From positions 1-64,000 of the forward strand of contig NZ_MU078707.1 of the NCBI RefSeq assembly GCF_014078545.1: a stretch of DNA of 64,000 bases, written 5' to 3'. A model generated the notes under the pieces. The model made no database searches and was not told the origin of the DNA. It worked only from the letters and a program-made list of their open reading frames with translations. The stretch comes from Nitrosopumilus sp. b1. GTDB taxonomy: Archaea > Thermoproteota > Nitrososphaeria > Nitrososphaerales > Nitrosopumilaceae. Numbering within the stretch: position 1 is the first letter of the stretch; every line of letters begins with the position of its first letter. Positions 1-8,502 of the stretch are shown piece after piece. The translations under genes were made by a program, and so were the position numbers.

Positions 1-834
1 GTACGTACTTCCCAGGCGGCAAACTTAACGGCTTCCCTGCGGCACTGCACTGGCCACAAGCCAATGCATCACTGAGTTTGCATTGTTTACAGCTGGGACT
101 ACCCGGGTATCTAATCCGGTTTGCTCCCCCAGCTTTCATCCCTCACCGTCGGACGTGTTCTGGTAGACCGCCTTCGCCACAGGTGGTCATCAATAGATCA
201 AAGGATTTTACCCCTTCCTACCGAGTACCGTCTACCTCTCCCACTCCCTAGCTGTACAGTATTCCCGGCAGCCCATACGTTGAGCGTATAGATTTAACCG
301 AAAACTGATACAACAGGCTACGGATGCTTTAGGCCCAATAATCCTCCTGACCACTTGAGGTGCTGGTTTTACCGCGGCGGCTGACACCAGAACTTGCCCA
401 CCCCTTATTCATCGGTGATTCTACGACCGACAAAAGATTTCTTTAGCAGAAATCACTCGGATTAACCTTGTCGTGCTTTCGCACATTGCAAAGTTTTCTC
501 GCCTGCTGCGCCCCATAGGGCCTGGGTCCGTGTCTCAGTACCCATCTCCGGGCCACTCCTCTCAGAGCCCGTACCTGTAATTGTCTTGGTGGGCCATTAC
601 CCCACCAACAAACTGATAGGCCGCAGTCCCATCCTACGGCGATAAATCATTTGGACCATAAACCATTCCAGGAGTTATGATCTATCGAGTATTATTCTCA
701 GTTTCCCGAGGTTATCCTCGTCCATAGGGTAGATTGACTACGTGTTACTGAGCCGTCTGCCTTGTATTGCTACAAAGACTCGCATGGCTTAGTATCAATC
801 CGATAGCAGTCAGGTCCGGCAGGATCAACCGGAT
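1..834 (-). rRNA. 16S ribosomal RNA, 5' portion (continues beyond window start)
   Basis: The plus strand is the reverse complement of an archaeal small-subunit rRNA. Read on the minus strand, the 5' end carries the universal TCCGGTTGATCCTGCCGG near 834-815. The plus strand also shows GGACTACCCGGGTATCTAATCC (the 785-805 region in E. coli numbering, near 91-112). About 830 nt of the 5' domain and central domain are present; the 3' part lies outside the window. The exact 5' end is uncertain by a few bases. No intron is apparent in the visible part. Confidence 0.97.
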
Positions 835-925
835 TCAGTGGATTATAGAAGTACTATTGTACTTAATTGGAATTGAACGGAATGCACATAATCTTCACAT
901 TTCAGATTTGATCATTTGATCAGAT

Positions 926-1022
926 CCTCATTTTGTATGCGTAACTGGAGGCTTGGGAATCATAAAATGGTCCAATACCATACTTCATCACAAGCGCCGC
1001 TCTTGCGTTACGTATGCAGAGG
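926..1022 (-). ncRNA. Leader hairpin at the 5' end of the pre-rRNA
   Basis: Bases 934-945 pair with 1007-1018 over 12 bp (two G-U pairs as read on the plus strand). Inner helices GCTTG 951-955 / CAAGC 991-995 and GGAG 947-950 / CTCT 1000-1003 extend the stem. CCTC 926-929 can pair with GAGG 1019-1022. From the predicted promoter, this would be the first structure made in the rRNA transcript. Archaeal 16S processing stems normally pair leader with 16S-23S spacer, so this self-contained hairpin is a separate element. Its role is unknown. Confidence 0.5.
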
Positions 1023-1037
1023 GTGAAGTTTCTCAAA

Positions 1038-1050
1038 TACATATAAACCA
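1038..1050 (-). promoter_or_regulatory. rRNA operon promoter (TATA box)
   Basis: On the minus strand, about 200 nt upstream of the 16S 5' end, there is a TTTATATG box (about 1041-1048) in an AT-rich tract. A start about 26 nt downstream would fall near 1018, just at the beginning of the leader hairpin at 1018-934. The next gene (1115) is divergent. Position and box sequence fit an archaeal TBP site; the start site is inferred. Confidence 0.6.
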
Positions 1051-1114
1051 TGCCAAGAAGTTTCGATCTTTGATTAAATTGACGATCAAATAATAGAAAA
1101 TAGGACTGAAAAAA

Positions 1115-2419
1115 GTGGATTATATTTCAAAATACAAAAAAATGACAAGGAGATCCTCAAAGATTTTTGCAAGATCACAAAAATTTCATGTTGGCGGAGT
1201 AAGTCACAACATTAGATTTTTTGAGCCATATCCATTTGTTGTAAAATCTGCCAAAGGCAAAAATCTGATTGATGTCGATAATAACAAATTTGTAGATTAT
1301 TGGATGGGGCACTGGAGTTTAATTCTTGGACATGCTCCAAGCTCAGTAAAAAATAGAGTCCAAAAACAAGTAAACAATGGATGGATGTTTGGTACAGTCA
1401 ACAATCCAACAGTTGAGCTATCAAGCACAATACAAAAGACAGTGCCGGCTGCAGAAAAGATTCGCTATGTAACATCAGGTACTGAGGCCACAATGTATGC
1501 AGTAAGATTAGCTCGCTCAGTCACTGGAAAAAAAATTGTTGCAAAGATTGACGGAGGATGGCATGGATACACATCTGAGCTTCTAAAAACTGTCAACTGG
1601 CCGTTTAGTAAATCAGAAAGTAGTGGACTAGTAAATGAGGAAAACATAATATCAATTCCATACAATGATGTAGAAAAATCAATTGAAATTTTAAATTCTG
1701 TCAAAGAGGATTTGGCATGTACCATTATTGAGCCAGTACTAGGAGGCGGAGGATGTATTCCAGCAACTCAGGAATACCTCAAGGCAGTGGAAGAATTTGT
1801 ACATAAAAACAATTCATTATTTTTACTAGATGAGATTGTTACAGGTTTTAGATTCAGATACGGTTGTCTTTATCCAACAATGAAACTTGATCCTGACATT
1901 GTCACTTTGGGAAAAATTGTAGGAGGCGGGTTCCCAATAGGAGTCCTGTGTGGTAAAGAAGAGATAATGGAGTATGCAAACACCGGAAAATATGCTAAAG
2001 AAGAAAGATCATATATTGGAGGCGGAACATTTTCTGCAAATCCTATTTCAATGACATCAGGTCATGCAACCCTAACAGAGTTAAAGAAAAAATCAATCTA
2101 CTCAAAGATTAGCAAACTAGGAAATTATGCAAGAAGAGAATTAAAGAAAACATTTGGTGATAAAGTAATCATCACAGGAAAGGATTCATTATTTATGACC
2201 CACTTTGTCAAGGATGGAGTCACACAAATCAATAATGCATCAGATGCAGCAAAATGTGACGTAGAGTTATTGCATAGATATCACACGGAATTAATTGCAA
2301 AAGATGGCATCTTCTTTTTACCTGGAAAGCTTGGAGCAATATCTAATGCACATTCAATTTCAGATATCAAAAATTTGGTTAATGCCACACAAAGATTTAC
2401 AGAAGATTTCCATCATTGA
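1115..2419 (+). CDS. Class III aminotransferase, glutamate-1-semialdehyde 2,1-aminomutase-like
   Basis: A 434-residue PLP enzyme of fold type I, class III. Visible motifs are SGTEA (121-125, phosphate binding), [10 protein letters not shown] (238-247, with the PLP-ring Asp/Glu region) and [12 protein letters not shown], with the Schiff-base lysine at about K267. Its length and the GGGFPIG context resemble HemL, the glutamate-1-semialdehyde aminomutase of tetrapyrrole synthesis. However, no other hem gene is nearby, and many archaea carry HemL-like paralogues of other function. The start is GTG at 1115. The gene is divergent from the rRNA operon. Exact substrate is not decidable from sequence alone. 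Confidence 0.8.
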   Translation: MDYISKYKKMTRRSSKIFARSQKFHVGGVSHNIRFFEPYPFVVKSAKGKNLIDVDNNKFVDYWMGHWSLILGHAPSSVKNRVQKQVNNGWMFGTVNNPTVELSSTIQKTVPAAEKIRYVTSGTEATMYAVRLARSVTGKKIVAKIDGGWHGYTSELLKTVNWPFSKSESSGLVNEENIISIPYNDVEKSIEILNSVKEDLACTIIEPVLGGGGCIPATQEYLKAVEEFVHKNNSLFLLDEIVTGFRFRYGCLYPTMKLDPDIVTLGKIVGGGFPIGVLCGKEEIMEYANTGKYAKEERSYIGGGTFSANPISMTSGHATLTELKKKSIYSKISKLGNYARRELKKTFGDKVIITGKDSLFMTHFVKDGVTQINNASDAAKCDVELLHRYHTELIAKDGIFFLPGKLGAISNAHSISDIKNLVNATQRFTEDFHH

Positions 2420-2459
2420 GAATTTGAAAATTATTAAGTACTAAGGATATTGAAATAGC

Positions 2460-3278
2460 ATGATATTTTTTGGAAAAAAAGAGGACCCAGAAGACTTAAT
2501 CTATCAAGGAGTGGCTTTTCTTGAAAAGAATCAGCCCAAGGCGGCACTAGTACTGTTTTCCAAAGCCCTCAAAAACGACCCAGAAAATTTGTCTGCCCTA
2601 CACAAAAAAGGCCTAACCCTAAATCAATTAAAAAAATATCAAGATGCGATAACATGCTTTGATAAAATTATCGAGATAAAGAAGGATGATCCTGATGCGT
2701 ATAACAACAAGGCAATTGCTCAAGCAGAACTTGGCAATACAGATGGAGCATTGGAATCATATGACAAGGCAATTGCTACAGATTCAAAGTATGCTGCTGC
2801 ATATTTTAACAAAGGAGTGCTTTTTGATAGACTTGAAAAGCATGAAGAAGCATTAGTGATTTTAGATGAAGCTATAAAATTAGATCCCAGAAAGCCAAAT
2901 GCATTATTTTACAAAGGAATTGTATTAGGAAAGCTTGCAAGACATGAGGAGGCACTTAATTGCTTTGAGAAAGTATCAAAAAACAATCCAAGTCATCTTG
3001 ATGGTTTGTTTCACAAGGGAATTGAACTAGCAGAACTAGGAAAGCATGAGGAAGCAGTAAGAGTTTTTGATAAAATTTTAGAGAAGCATAAAGACAATGT
3101 CAATGTAATTTATGCCAAAGCAAGAAGTAAAGCTGCATTAGATGAGGTCAGTCAATCTCTAGAATTACTAAAGAGGGCAATAATGAAAGAGCCAAAAACC
3201 ATAAAAAAATGGGCAAGAGCTGAAAAAATATTTGAAAGATTTGAAGACGACGAACGATTTAGAAAAATGGTAAAATAA
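2460..3278 (+). CDS. Tetratricopeptide-repeat protein
   Basis: A 272-residue protein made almost wholly of TPR units of about 34 residues, from residue 10 to 245. Typical pieces are 'AYFNKGVLFDRLEKHEEAL' and 'LFYKGIVLGKLARHEEALNCF'. No signal peptide or membrane segment is seen, so it is probably a cytosolic scaffold for protein-protein contacts. It lies 40 nt after the aminotransferase on the same strand and may be co-transcribed. Partners are unknown. Confidence 0.9.
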   Translation: MIFFGKKEDPEDLIYQGVAFLEKNQPKAALVLFSKALKNDPENLSALHKKGLTLNQLKKYQDAITCFDKIIEIKKDDPDAYNNKAIAQAELGNTDGALESYDKAIATDSKYAAAYFNKGVLFDRLEKHEEALVILDEAIKLDPRKPNALFYKGIVLGKLARHEEALNCFEKVSKNNPSHLDGLFHKGIELAELGKHEEAVRVFDKILEKHKDNVNVIYAKARSKAALDEVSQSLELLKRAIMKEPKTIKKWARAEKIFERFEDDERFRKMVK

Positions 3279-3279
3279 A

Positions 3280-3987
3280 TTACAAAATTTTGTTTCTTAC
3301 AGCATCTATTCGGAGGAGTTCTACTTTCTTTTTTGGACCTACAATTCGTGATTCGTAAATTGGAACATAGATCTCATAAACTTCATCAATAGTAAAATCT
3401 TCTCTTAAATCTCTAACATTTTCGACATCAAGTTGTTTTAACTTAGTTTTTAATTTCGTCATAGCATCTTCTACAGACAAATCTGGTTTTTTTACACCAG
3501 ATTGATTTTTTTGTAAAACTCTTGTAGGATAGTTTTCTAAATTTTTAGAATCCAATTTGAAGGGAAATTTTATTTCGGTCCCATGTTGATCGAAATACAT
3601 TGAATCAGAGTTTACAGTGTAAGCGTGCTCTTCCATTTGAATATCTACTTTGTTCTTTCCTTTTTTACCTGAAAGCATTTTAGCAAATTTCGATTTTTCA
3701 CGAATAGGAAATGTTCCGTCACCCAAAACTACCTCACTAACATTATGGTCTACAGATATCTCATGAGTTGCTTTTCTATAGTAATCAGCAGTGTAAGTAC
3801 CAGAGACATAGAGTACTCCCTCATAGATTAAATCAGTTGATGCAACATTGACCTCGTCTGCTTTAGGTTTTGAGAAGAGACTCTTAAAGACACTAATCTT
3901 TTTTTGTTCTGTTATCTTTGTTGCTTCGAATTTATCGAGATTTACTTTTAAAACAAAGGTCTTACTCTCATAATCAACATTTGACAA
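3280..3987 (-). CDS. Conserved hypothetical protein
   Basis: 235 residues, charged, without a membrane segment or a recognised motif. The middle is rich in beta-type sequence and the last 70 residues look helical (DAMTKLKTKLKQLDVENVRD). It is convergent with the TPR gene, with one base between them. An AT-rich promoter region separates it from the divergent cupin gene at 4076. Function unknown; probably restricted to Thaumarchaeota. Confidence 0.75.
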   Translation of the reverse strand: MSNVDYESKTFVLKVNLDKFEATKITEQKKISVFKSLFSKPKADEVNVASTDLIYEGVLYVSGTYTADYYRKATHEISVDHNVSEVVLGDGTFPIREKSKFAKMLSGKKGKNKVDIQMEEHAYTVNSDSMYFDQHGTEIKFPFKLDSKNLENYPTRVLQKNQSGVKKPDLSVEDAMTKLKTKLKQLDVENVRDLREDFTIDEVYEIYVPIYESRIVGPKKKVELLRIDAVRNKIL

Positions 3988-4075
3988 TAATACATCAAAG
4001 TTGAATCAACTTTTAAAGATTGCATGCAAGTCAGAATGATTAAAACAGATAAAACACAGTCAGATAAGGAAAATT

Positions 4076-4534
4076 ATGGAAATTCAAAAGACGAATCTTG
4101 CTCAAGTTAAAACAAAAAATGCCGACAGCGTATATTTTACAGGAAAGACAGTAATGAAAGAGATCACCAGCAAAATAAAATCAAATGATGAAAAATTATA
4201 TCATGTAACCTTCAAAAATGGTAGTAGGACGAAACTACATTACCATACAGGTGGTCAGACGTTAATCGTTACAGAAGGAATTGGCAGTCTCGAAATTTTT
4301 AAAAAAAATACAAAAACAAAGAACTCATTATTTGAAATAAAATTAATCAAAACGACTTCTTTAAAGAAAGGAGACATTGCATATATTCCGGCAAAAACAC
4401 TGCACACACACGGTTCTGTAAGCAAGAAGACTTTTTCTCATTTTGCCATTAATGCATATATGCCATCAAAGAAAGAGCCAAAAACCATTTGGTTTGAATC
4501 AGACTTTAATTCAAAAGTGATAAAGAAATTATAA
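4076..4534 (+). CDS. Cupin-domain protein
   Basis: 152 residues with a single cupin barrel. Motif 1 is TKLHYHTGGQTLIVTEGIG, in which His-X-His and a Gln replace the usual H-X-H...E ligands. Motif 2 is GDIAYIPAKTLHTHG. This arrangement is common in small quercetinase-like or 'cupin 2' proteins that bind a divalent metal. It is followed after 21 nt by a second cupin gene on the same strand, so the two probably form an operon. Substrate unknown. Confidence 0.85.
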   Translation: MEIQKTNLAQVKTKNADSVYFTGKTVMKEITSKIKSNDEKLYHVTFKNGSRTKLHYHTGGQTLIVTEGIGSLEIFKKNTKTKNSLFEIKLIKTTSLKKGDIAYIPAKTLHTHGSVSKKTFSHFAINAYMPSKKEPKTIWFESDFNSKVIKKL

Positions 4535-4555
4535 TTATTCATCCTATAGTGTGTT

Positions 4556-4918
4556 ATGTCGTTTAAAGATCTAAACGAAGTGGAAACAATTCATGGAAAT
4601 GAAGGAACTATTATTCGCCAATTATTTCATCCACACAACACTTTGGATGGGATAAGGTATAGTATTGCACATTTTACTTTGAATCAAGGAAAAAAATCAT
4701 CAAAGCACAAACTAAAGTCATCTGAGGTCTATTATTTTCTAAAGGGTAACGGAATCATTCATGTTGATGATACATCATTAAAAGTCAAAACTGGCAGTGT
4801 GATTTACGTGCCACCCATGTCACCGCAACATGTAGAAAACACCGGAAGCGAAAATTTGGAGTTTTTATGTATAGTAGATCCTGCTTGGAAACAAGATGAT
4901 GAGATCATAATAAAGTGA
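4556..4918 (+). CDS. Cupin-domain protein
   Basis: 120 residues covering one cupin 2 barrel. Motif 1 is KKSSKHKLKSSEVYYFLKGNG (K/H-rich first strand plus the conserved Glu) and motif 2 is GSVIYVPPMSPQHVENTG. The second His of the H-X-H pair is replaced (KHK), so metal binding is less certain than in the neighbour. It may pair with the upstream cupin. Function unknown. Confidence 0.85.
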   Translation: MSFKDLNEVETIHGNEGTIIRQLFHPHNTLDGIRYSIAHFTLNQGKKSSKHKLKSSEVYYFLKGNGIIHVDDTSLKVKTGSVIYVPPMSPQHVENTGSENLEFLCIVDPAWKQDDEIIIK

Positions 4919-4960
4919 GACACAAATTGTTTTTAAAATAGCCATGGCTTTAGGAGATTA

Positions 4961-5638
4961 GTGAATACATCCCAAGCTTACCAGACTTTGGAAATAAAGA
5001 ATGATGCATCTTTTGATGAAGTAAAGATAGCATACAGAAAGTTGGCCCTAGAATTACACCCAGATAGATCAAAGGGAGATGATAAAAAATTCAAACTTGT
5101 AACAGAAGCATATCATATTTTAAAAAATAATCAAAGCAATCAATCAAAGAACAAGAGTTGGGATTTTACTGATGATGAAACAAAACAGAGAAAAGATATC
5201 AGAAAAAATAATTCACAGTGGGGAGCTCCACCAAAAAATGATCCACCCCAACAAGACTGGAGCAAGTATACTCAAGACTTTGAAGATGAAAATCCAGGAT
5301 TTTGGAAAGAATATGAAAGAAAGTTTTGGGAAGCATATGATGCAAAGGTTAACAACAATGGAAAAAATGAAGAATTTGAAAAAACAAAAGAGCCCAAAAA
5401 GCAACCCAATCTTTTTGTCAATGTCGACCCAAGCTTATGCATAGGATGTTGTAGTTGTGAGATGATTGCACCAAATGTTTTTGAAGTTGATAGATTATCA
5501 AGGATGAATCCAAAATCAAAAGTTCACAACATGAAAGGAGCAGGCATAAATAAAATTATGAATGCAGCAGAGACATGCCCCACAAAGGCAATCATAGTTG
5601 AAAACCTAGACACTAAAGAGAAACTATATCCCCATTAA
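4961..5638 (+). CDS. DnaJ-ferredoxin fusion protein (DnaJ-Fer)
   Basis: 225 residues. An N-terminal J domain (about 1-60) carries the HPD tripeptide in LELHPDRSKGD, which stimulates DnaK ATPase. A charged linker rich in Lys, Asn, Asp and Trp follows (about 65-145). The C-terminal ferredoxin has a CIGCCSCE cluster and a distant AAETCPTKAI cysteine, fitting one [4Fe-4S] cluster. J-domain/ferredoxin fusions are known from plant chloroplasts and Thaumarchaeota, and transfer between them has been proposed. The GTG start at 4961 follows a TAGGAG ribosome binding site. An iron-sulfur-linked chaperone role is inferred. Confidence 0.92.
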   Translation: MNTSQAYQTLEIKNDASFDEVKIAYRKLALELHPDRSKGDDKKFKLVTEAYHILKNNQSNQSKNKSWDFTDDETKQRKDIRKNNSQWGAPPKNDPPQQDWSKYTQDFEDENPGFWKEYERKFWEAYDAKVNNNGKNEEFEKTKEPKKQPNLFVNVDPSLCIGCCSCEMIAPNVFEVDRLSRMNPKSKVHNMKGAGINKIMNAAETCPTKAIIVENLDTKEKLYPH

Positions 5639-5639
5639 A

Positions 5640-6047
5640 TTACATAATTAACTTTTTAAAAATTTCTTCAGTTGTTTTGTTATCTGGTTTTGGTGTGTTT
5701 TGAAACATGCTATGAACAGGTCCTGCAGAATCATCATCACTCCTAGGAATCAGGTGAACATGTACATGAGGTACTTCCTGCCCGCTTTGCTTACCATTAT
5801 GTATAGCAATCAAAGTTGCACCCGTTAATTGATCAATTTTTGATGTGACCATCCTCACTGTCTCAAAGAGGTCTTTATTTTCCTCAGAGGGAAGATCTTG
5901 TACTTTTTCATAATGATTTCTTGGAATTACCAGACAATGACCTGCAGTTACTGGGAATGCATCTAAAAATGCCAGAGATTTTCCTGTTTCTAGAATTTTT
6001 TTTGATGGAATCTCACCGCTAACAATTTTACAAAAAATACAATCCAT
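5640..6047 (-). CDS. HIT-family nucleotide-binding protein
   Basis: Histidine-triad hydrolase or transferase. The motif HVHVHLIPR near the C-terminus is the HxHxHxx signature, and the N-terminal CIFCKIVSGEIP contains the usual Cys pair that can bind zinc. The start is taken at the ATG at 6047 (MDCIFCKI), which matches the family's usual N-terminus; an upstream start would add seven residues. Members hydrolyse AMP or nucleoside phosphoramidates. It is convergent with the DnaJ-Fer gene, with one base between them. Confidence 0.93.
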   Translation of the reverse strand: MDCIFCKIVSGEIPSKKILETGKSLAFLDAFPVTAGHCLVIPRNHYEKVQDLPSEENKDLFETVRMVTSKIDQLTGATLIAIHNGKQSGQEVPHVHVHLIPRSDDDSAGPVHSMFQNTPKPDNKTTEEIFKKLIM

Positions 6048-6082
6048 AGTCGATAGTGGAATTATCAAGATATTAAATTCAA

Positions 6083-6370
6083 CTACGGTGTTACTATTTC
6101 AGCCCAAGCTAAATCTCGTCCAAATTTAATAGTAACAGTATCACCAACTTGGGCATTACAGTTTTCTATGGTTTTAGGGACATTGTCTTGGGTTGCAACA
6201 TAGCAAACACCATCTTTGTTTGAGAGAATTTCAACTTCCTCAAAAACATCTTCACGAATCAAATTCCAAAAAGGAAACACCACAGTAGCCAAAACCAAGC
6301 CTGCAATGATAATTGCACCTCCAAAAATTAATCCATGCTTTTGTGATTCTGATAGTTCCAAAATTACCAA
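6083..6370 (-). CDS. Small membrane-anchored protein of unknown function
   Basis: 95 residues. One hydrophobic segment (about 13-35, GLIFGGAIIIAGLVLATVVF) is followed by a soluble domain of about 55 residues containing two cysteines (GVCYV, ENCNA). The TTG start at 6370 overlaps the end of the zinc-finger gene just upstream on the same strand, which suggests translational coupling. Function unknown. Confidence 0.65.
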   Translation of the reverse strand: MVILELSESQKHGLIFGGAIIIAGLVLATVVFPFWNLIREDVFEEVEILSNKDGVCYVATQDNVPKTIENCNAQVGDTVTIKFGRDLAWAEIVTP

Positions 6371-6528
6371 AGACCCCCATCACTACCTTTAGGGTCCAAT
6401 TTTTTTGCAGGTACATTTCCATGTGCCTTCTTTAGATGTCTCTTTAGGCGTTCAGGGTCATGTAATTCCATACCACATTCTTTACATTTTGTTTGATTTG
6501 GATCTTCTTTTTTTCGTAGTAATCCCAT
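6364..6528 (-). CDS. Small C2H2 zinc-finger protein
   Basis: A 54-residue ORF. It reads MGLLRKKEDPNQTKCKECG and continues MELHDPERLKRHLKKAHG, a classic C-X2-C-X12-H-X4-H zinc finger, with a short basic/Gly-rich tail. The ATG is at 6528 and the stop TAA at 6364-6366. The membrane-protein gene follows with overlapping codons. It could bind nucleic acid. Several similar mini zinc-finger genes occur in this window. Confidence 0.8.
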   Translation of the reverse strand: MGLLRKKEDPNQTKCKECGMELHDPERLKRHLKKAHGNVPAKKLDPKGSDGGLW

Positions 6529-6582
6529 TACAGATTAAAATTTTGAAATATATTATAAAGGATACTAGTTTTCATCAAACAT

Positions 6583-7722
6583 ATGGCGATTAAGAATATT
6601 ACAGTTTTAGGTTCAGGAATAATGGGTCATGGGATTGCTCAAGTTTCTGCAATGTCAGGGTACAGTGTTGTCTTACGAGATATTGAGCAGAAATTTCTTG
6701 ATAAAGCAATGGAGAAGATAAAGTGGAGTTTAGATAAACTAGTATCAAAACAAAAAATTACAAAAGAACAGTCTGAGGACATTTATTCACGAATAGTTCC
6801 TATCGTTGACTTGAAAGAAGCAGTAAAGAATGCAGACATGGTCATTGAGGCAGTTCCAGAGATCATGGATTTGAAGAAAAAAGTATATGCAGAGCTAGAT
6901 GAGGCTGCTGATGAAAATGTTATCTTTGCATCAAATACAAGTACACTACCAATTACAGAGATTGCAAACACAACAACCAGACCTGAAAAATTTATTGGAA
7001 TTCATTTCTTTAACCCACCTCAACTAATGAAACTGGTGGAGGTAATCCCAGGAGAAAAAACTGGAAAGGATATTTTAGATATAACAAATAACTATGTAAA
7101 ATCAGTAAACAAGCAACCAGTAGTTTGCAGAAAAGATGTTCCAGGATTTATTGTGAACCGATTATTCATTCCACTTGTTCACGAAGCATGTTACGTTATG
7201 GGTAGATTTGAATACGATAAGACAGAGATTGATTCTGCTGTAAAATTCAAGCTTGGTTTCCCAATGGGAATATTTGAGCTTGCAGATTTTACTGGAATGG
7301 ATGTCATACACAAAGCTACAATTGAGATGCATCTGAGAGATAAAAAAGTAATCAACCCACATCCGACAATTGAAAAATTATTTAACGAAAAGAAATTAGG
7401 TCAAAAGACTGGAGAAGGGTTTTACAAATACTCAGATGACAAATATGAGAGAATTCCTTTATCAGAAGATCTTGCTAACAAATGTAACCCCATTCAAATT
7501 GTTTCAAATATTTTAAACAATGCAGCATGGTTAGTATCAAATGGGGCAAGCGACATTGAAGAGATTGAAAAAGCAGCACAATTAGGATTAGGACTCAAAA
7601 AGCCATTGTTTGAAACAGCAAAAGAAATTGGAATGTCAAACATTGTAAATGAGTTAAACCAGTTGGCGCAAAAACATGGAAAGTTTTACGAGCCTGATCC
7701 ACTACTAGTTTCTATGAAGTAA
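6583..7722 (+). CDS. 3-hydroxyacyl-CoA dehydrogenase (3-hydroxybutyryl-CoA dehydrogenase of the HP/HB cycle)
   Basis: 379 residues. The Rossmann domain starts with VLGSGIMGHGIAQ (residues 8-20, NAD binding). IHFFNPPQLMKLVEV contains the catalytic His, and the first C-terminal 3HCDH domain follows (about 185-285). A second, shorter 3HCDH-like segment (300-379) makes it longer than the bacterial 280-residue enzyme. In ammonia-oxidising archaea, a dehydrogenase of this type oxidises (S)-3-hydroxybutyryl-CoA in the 3-hydroxypropionate/4-hydroxybutyrate CO2-fixation cycle. It could equally serve PHA-related chemistry. Confidence 0.92.
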   Translation: MAIKNITVLGSGIMGHGIAQVSAMSGYSVVLRDIEQKFLDKAMEKIKWSLDKLVSKQKITKEQSEDIYSRIVPIVDLKEAVKNADMVIEAVPEIMDLKKKVYAELDEAADENVIFASNTSTLPITEIANTTTRPEKFIGIHFFNPPQLMKLVEVIPGEKTGKDILDITNNYVKSVNKQPVVCRKDVPGFIVNRLFIPLVHEACYVMGRFEYDKTEIDSAVKFKLGFPMGIFELADFTGMDVIHKATIEMHLRDKKVINPHPTIEKLFNEKKLGQKTGEGFYKYSDDKYERIPLSEDLANKCNPIQIVSNILNNAAWLVSNGASDIEEIEKAAQLGLGLKKPLFETAKEIGMSNIVNELNQLAQKHGKFYEPDPLLVSMK

Positions 7723-8242
7723 TTTTAGATAGAATTAACTTTACAGCATCCTTAGGATTATCCGCACCAAGAATCTTAACATTATTTCTGTGGTCCAGAT
7801 ATTTGTCAACATACTGTTGAGATACACCGCCGGTATTTTTTATGACCACCATTGGTTTTTTGTGCATGTATGCAGCTGCCATCTCAGAGAGAGTTCCAGA
7901 ACCTCCACCAATTACAATTATTCCATCAGCAGAAAGTGCATTTAGAAAATCACGAGTTAGTCCCATTCCACTCGGTATAACAATATCACAAAATTCATTT
8001 GCAAATGTTGGATCATCTTGAGGAATTATCCCTACAGTCAAACCTCCAGCATCTCTGGCCCCATGACAAGATGCCCTCATGACACCACCTAGACCACCAG
8101 ATATCAATACGGCGCCTGATTTTGCAATCTCAGATCCAGTCTCGTAAGCAATTTTTTCATGCTCCGGAGTACATCCATTATCGTTATGACCTATTACCAA
8201 AATTTGGATTCGTTTTGTCATGTCTGCCATGATAAGCATCAT
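7712..8242 (-). CDS. TIGR00725-type Rossmann-fold (SLOG superfamily) protein
   Basis: 176 residues. The signature GGLGGVMRASCHGARDAGG and the later GGGSGTLSEMAAAY are those of the LOG/TIGR00725 family of nucleotide-binding proteins. Relatives are cytokinin-activating phosphoribohydrolases or possible sensors of nucleotide ligands. The start may be at 8242, 8230 or 8221 (ATG each); the TATA-like box at 8271-8280 favours 8242. It overlaps the convergent dehydrogenase gene by 11 bases. Confidence 0.85.
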   Translation of the reverse strand: MMLIMADMTKRIQILVIGHNDNGCTPEHEKIAYETGSEIAKSGAVLISGGLGGVMRASCHGARDAGGLTVGIIPQDDPTFANEFCDIVIPSGMGLTRDFLNALSADGIIVIGGGSGTLSEMAAAYMHKKPMVVIKNTGGVSQQYVDKYLDHRNNVKILGADNPKDAVKLILSKITS

Positions 8243-8296
8243 ATCAAAAATCTTTCCAATCGTAAAGGATATTAAATAAAAAAAAGATAGTAAAGT

Positions 8297-8422
8297 ATGG
8301 AAAAACGCTCAATGCCAATTTGCTTTTCAAATGATCAATACAAGATGATCGAAGAATTTGCAAAAAAACATGGTATGGTTAATGCAAGCCAAGCAATAGA
8401 AAAGATTATTGAACAAGCCTAA
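8297..8422 (+). CDS. Mini ribbon-helix-helix-like protein
   Basis: A 41-residue ORF: MEKRSMPICFSNDQYKMIEE, then FAKKHGMVNASQAIEKIIEQA. A short beta strand (SMPICFS) and two helices in this spacing match the ribbon-helix-helix (CopG/Arc) DNA-binding fold. The ATG at 8297 lies about 22-26 nt after an ATTAAATAAA box (8271-8280), so the mRNA is probably leaderless. The same box could serve the divergent SLOG gene. Targets unknown. Confidence 0.7.
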   Translation: MEKRSMPICFSNDQYKMIEEFAKKHGMVNASQAIEKIIEQA

Positions 8423-8502
8423 ACGGCCTATATTCATTTTTGATATTTGTTTTAGATTTAGACAGGGTAAACTATTTTTTAGACCTGAATATACAGTCAA
8501 AG

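Noticed and set aside
5172-5444. Short ORFs within the DnaJ-Fer gene
   Set aside because: Shadow frames of the Lys/Asn-rich linker; no start signal or domain.
8440-8502. Longer start for the triple zinc-ribbon gene at the TTG at 8440
   Set aside because: The added 21 residues look like translated leader and the ATG at 8503 gives a normal N-terminus.
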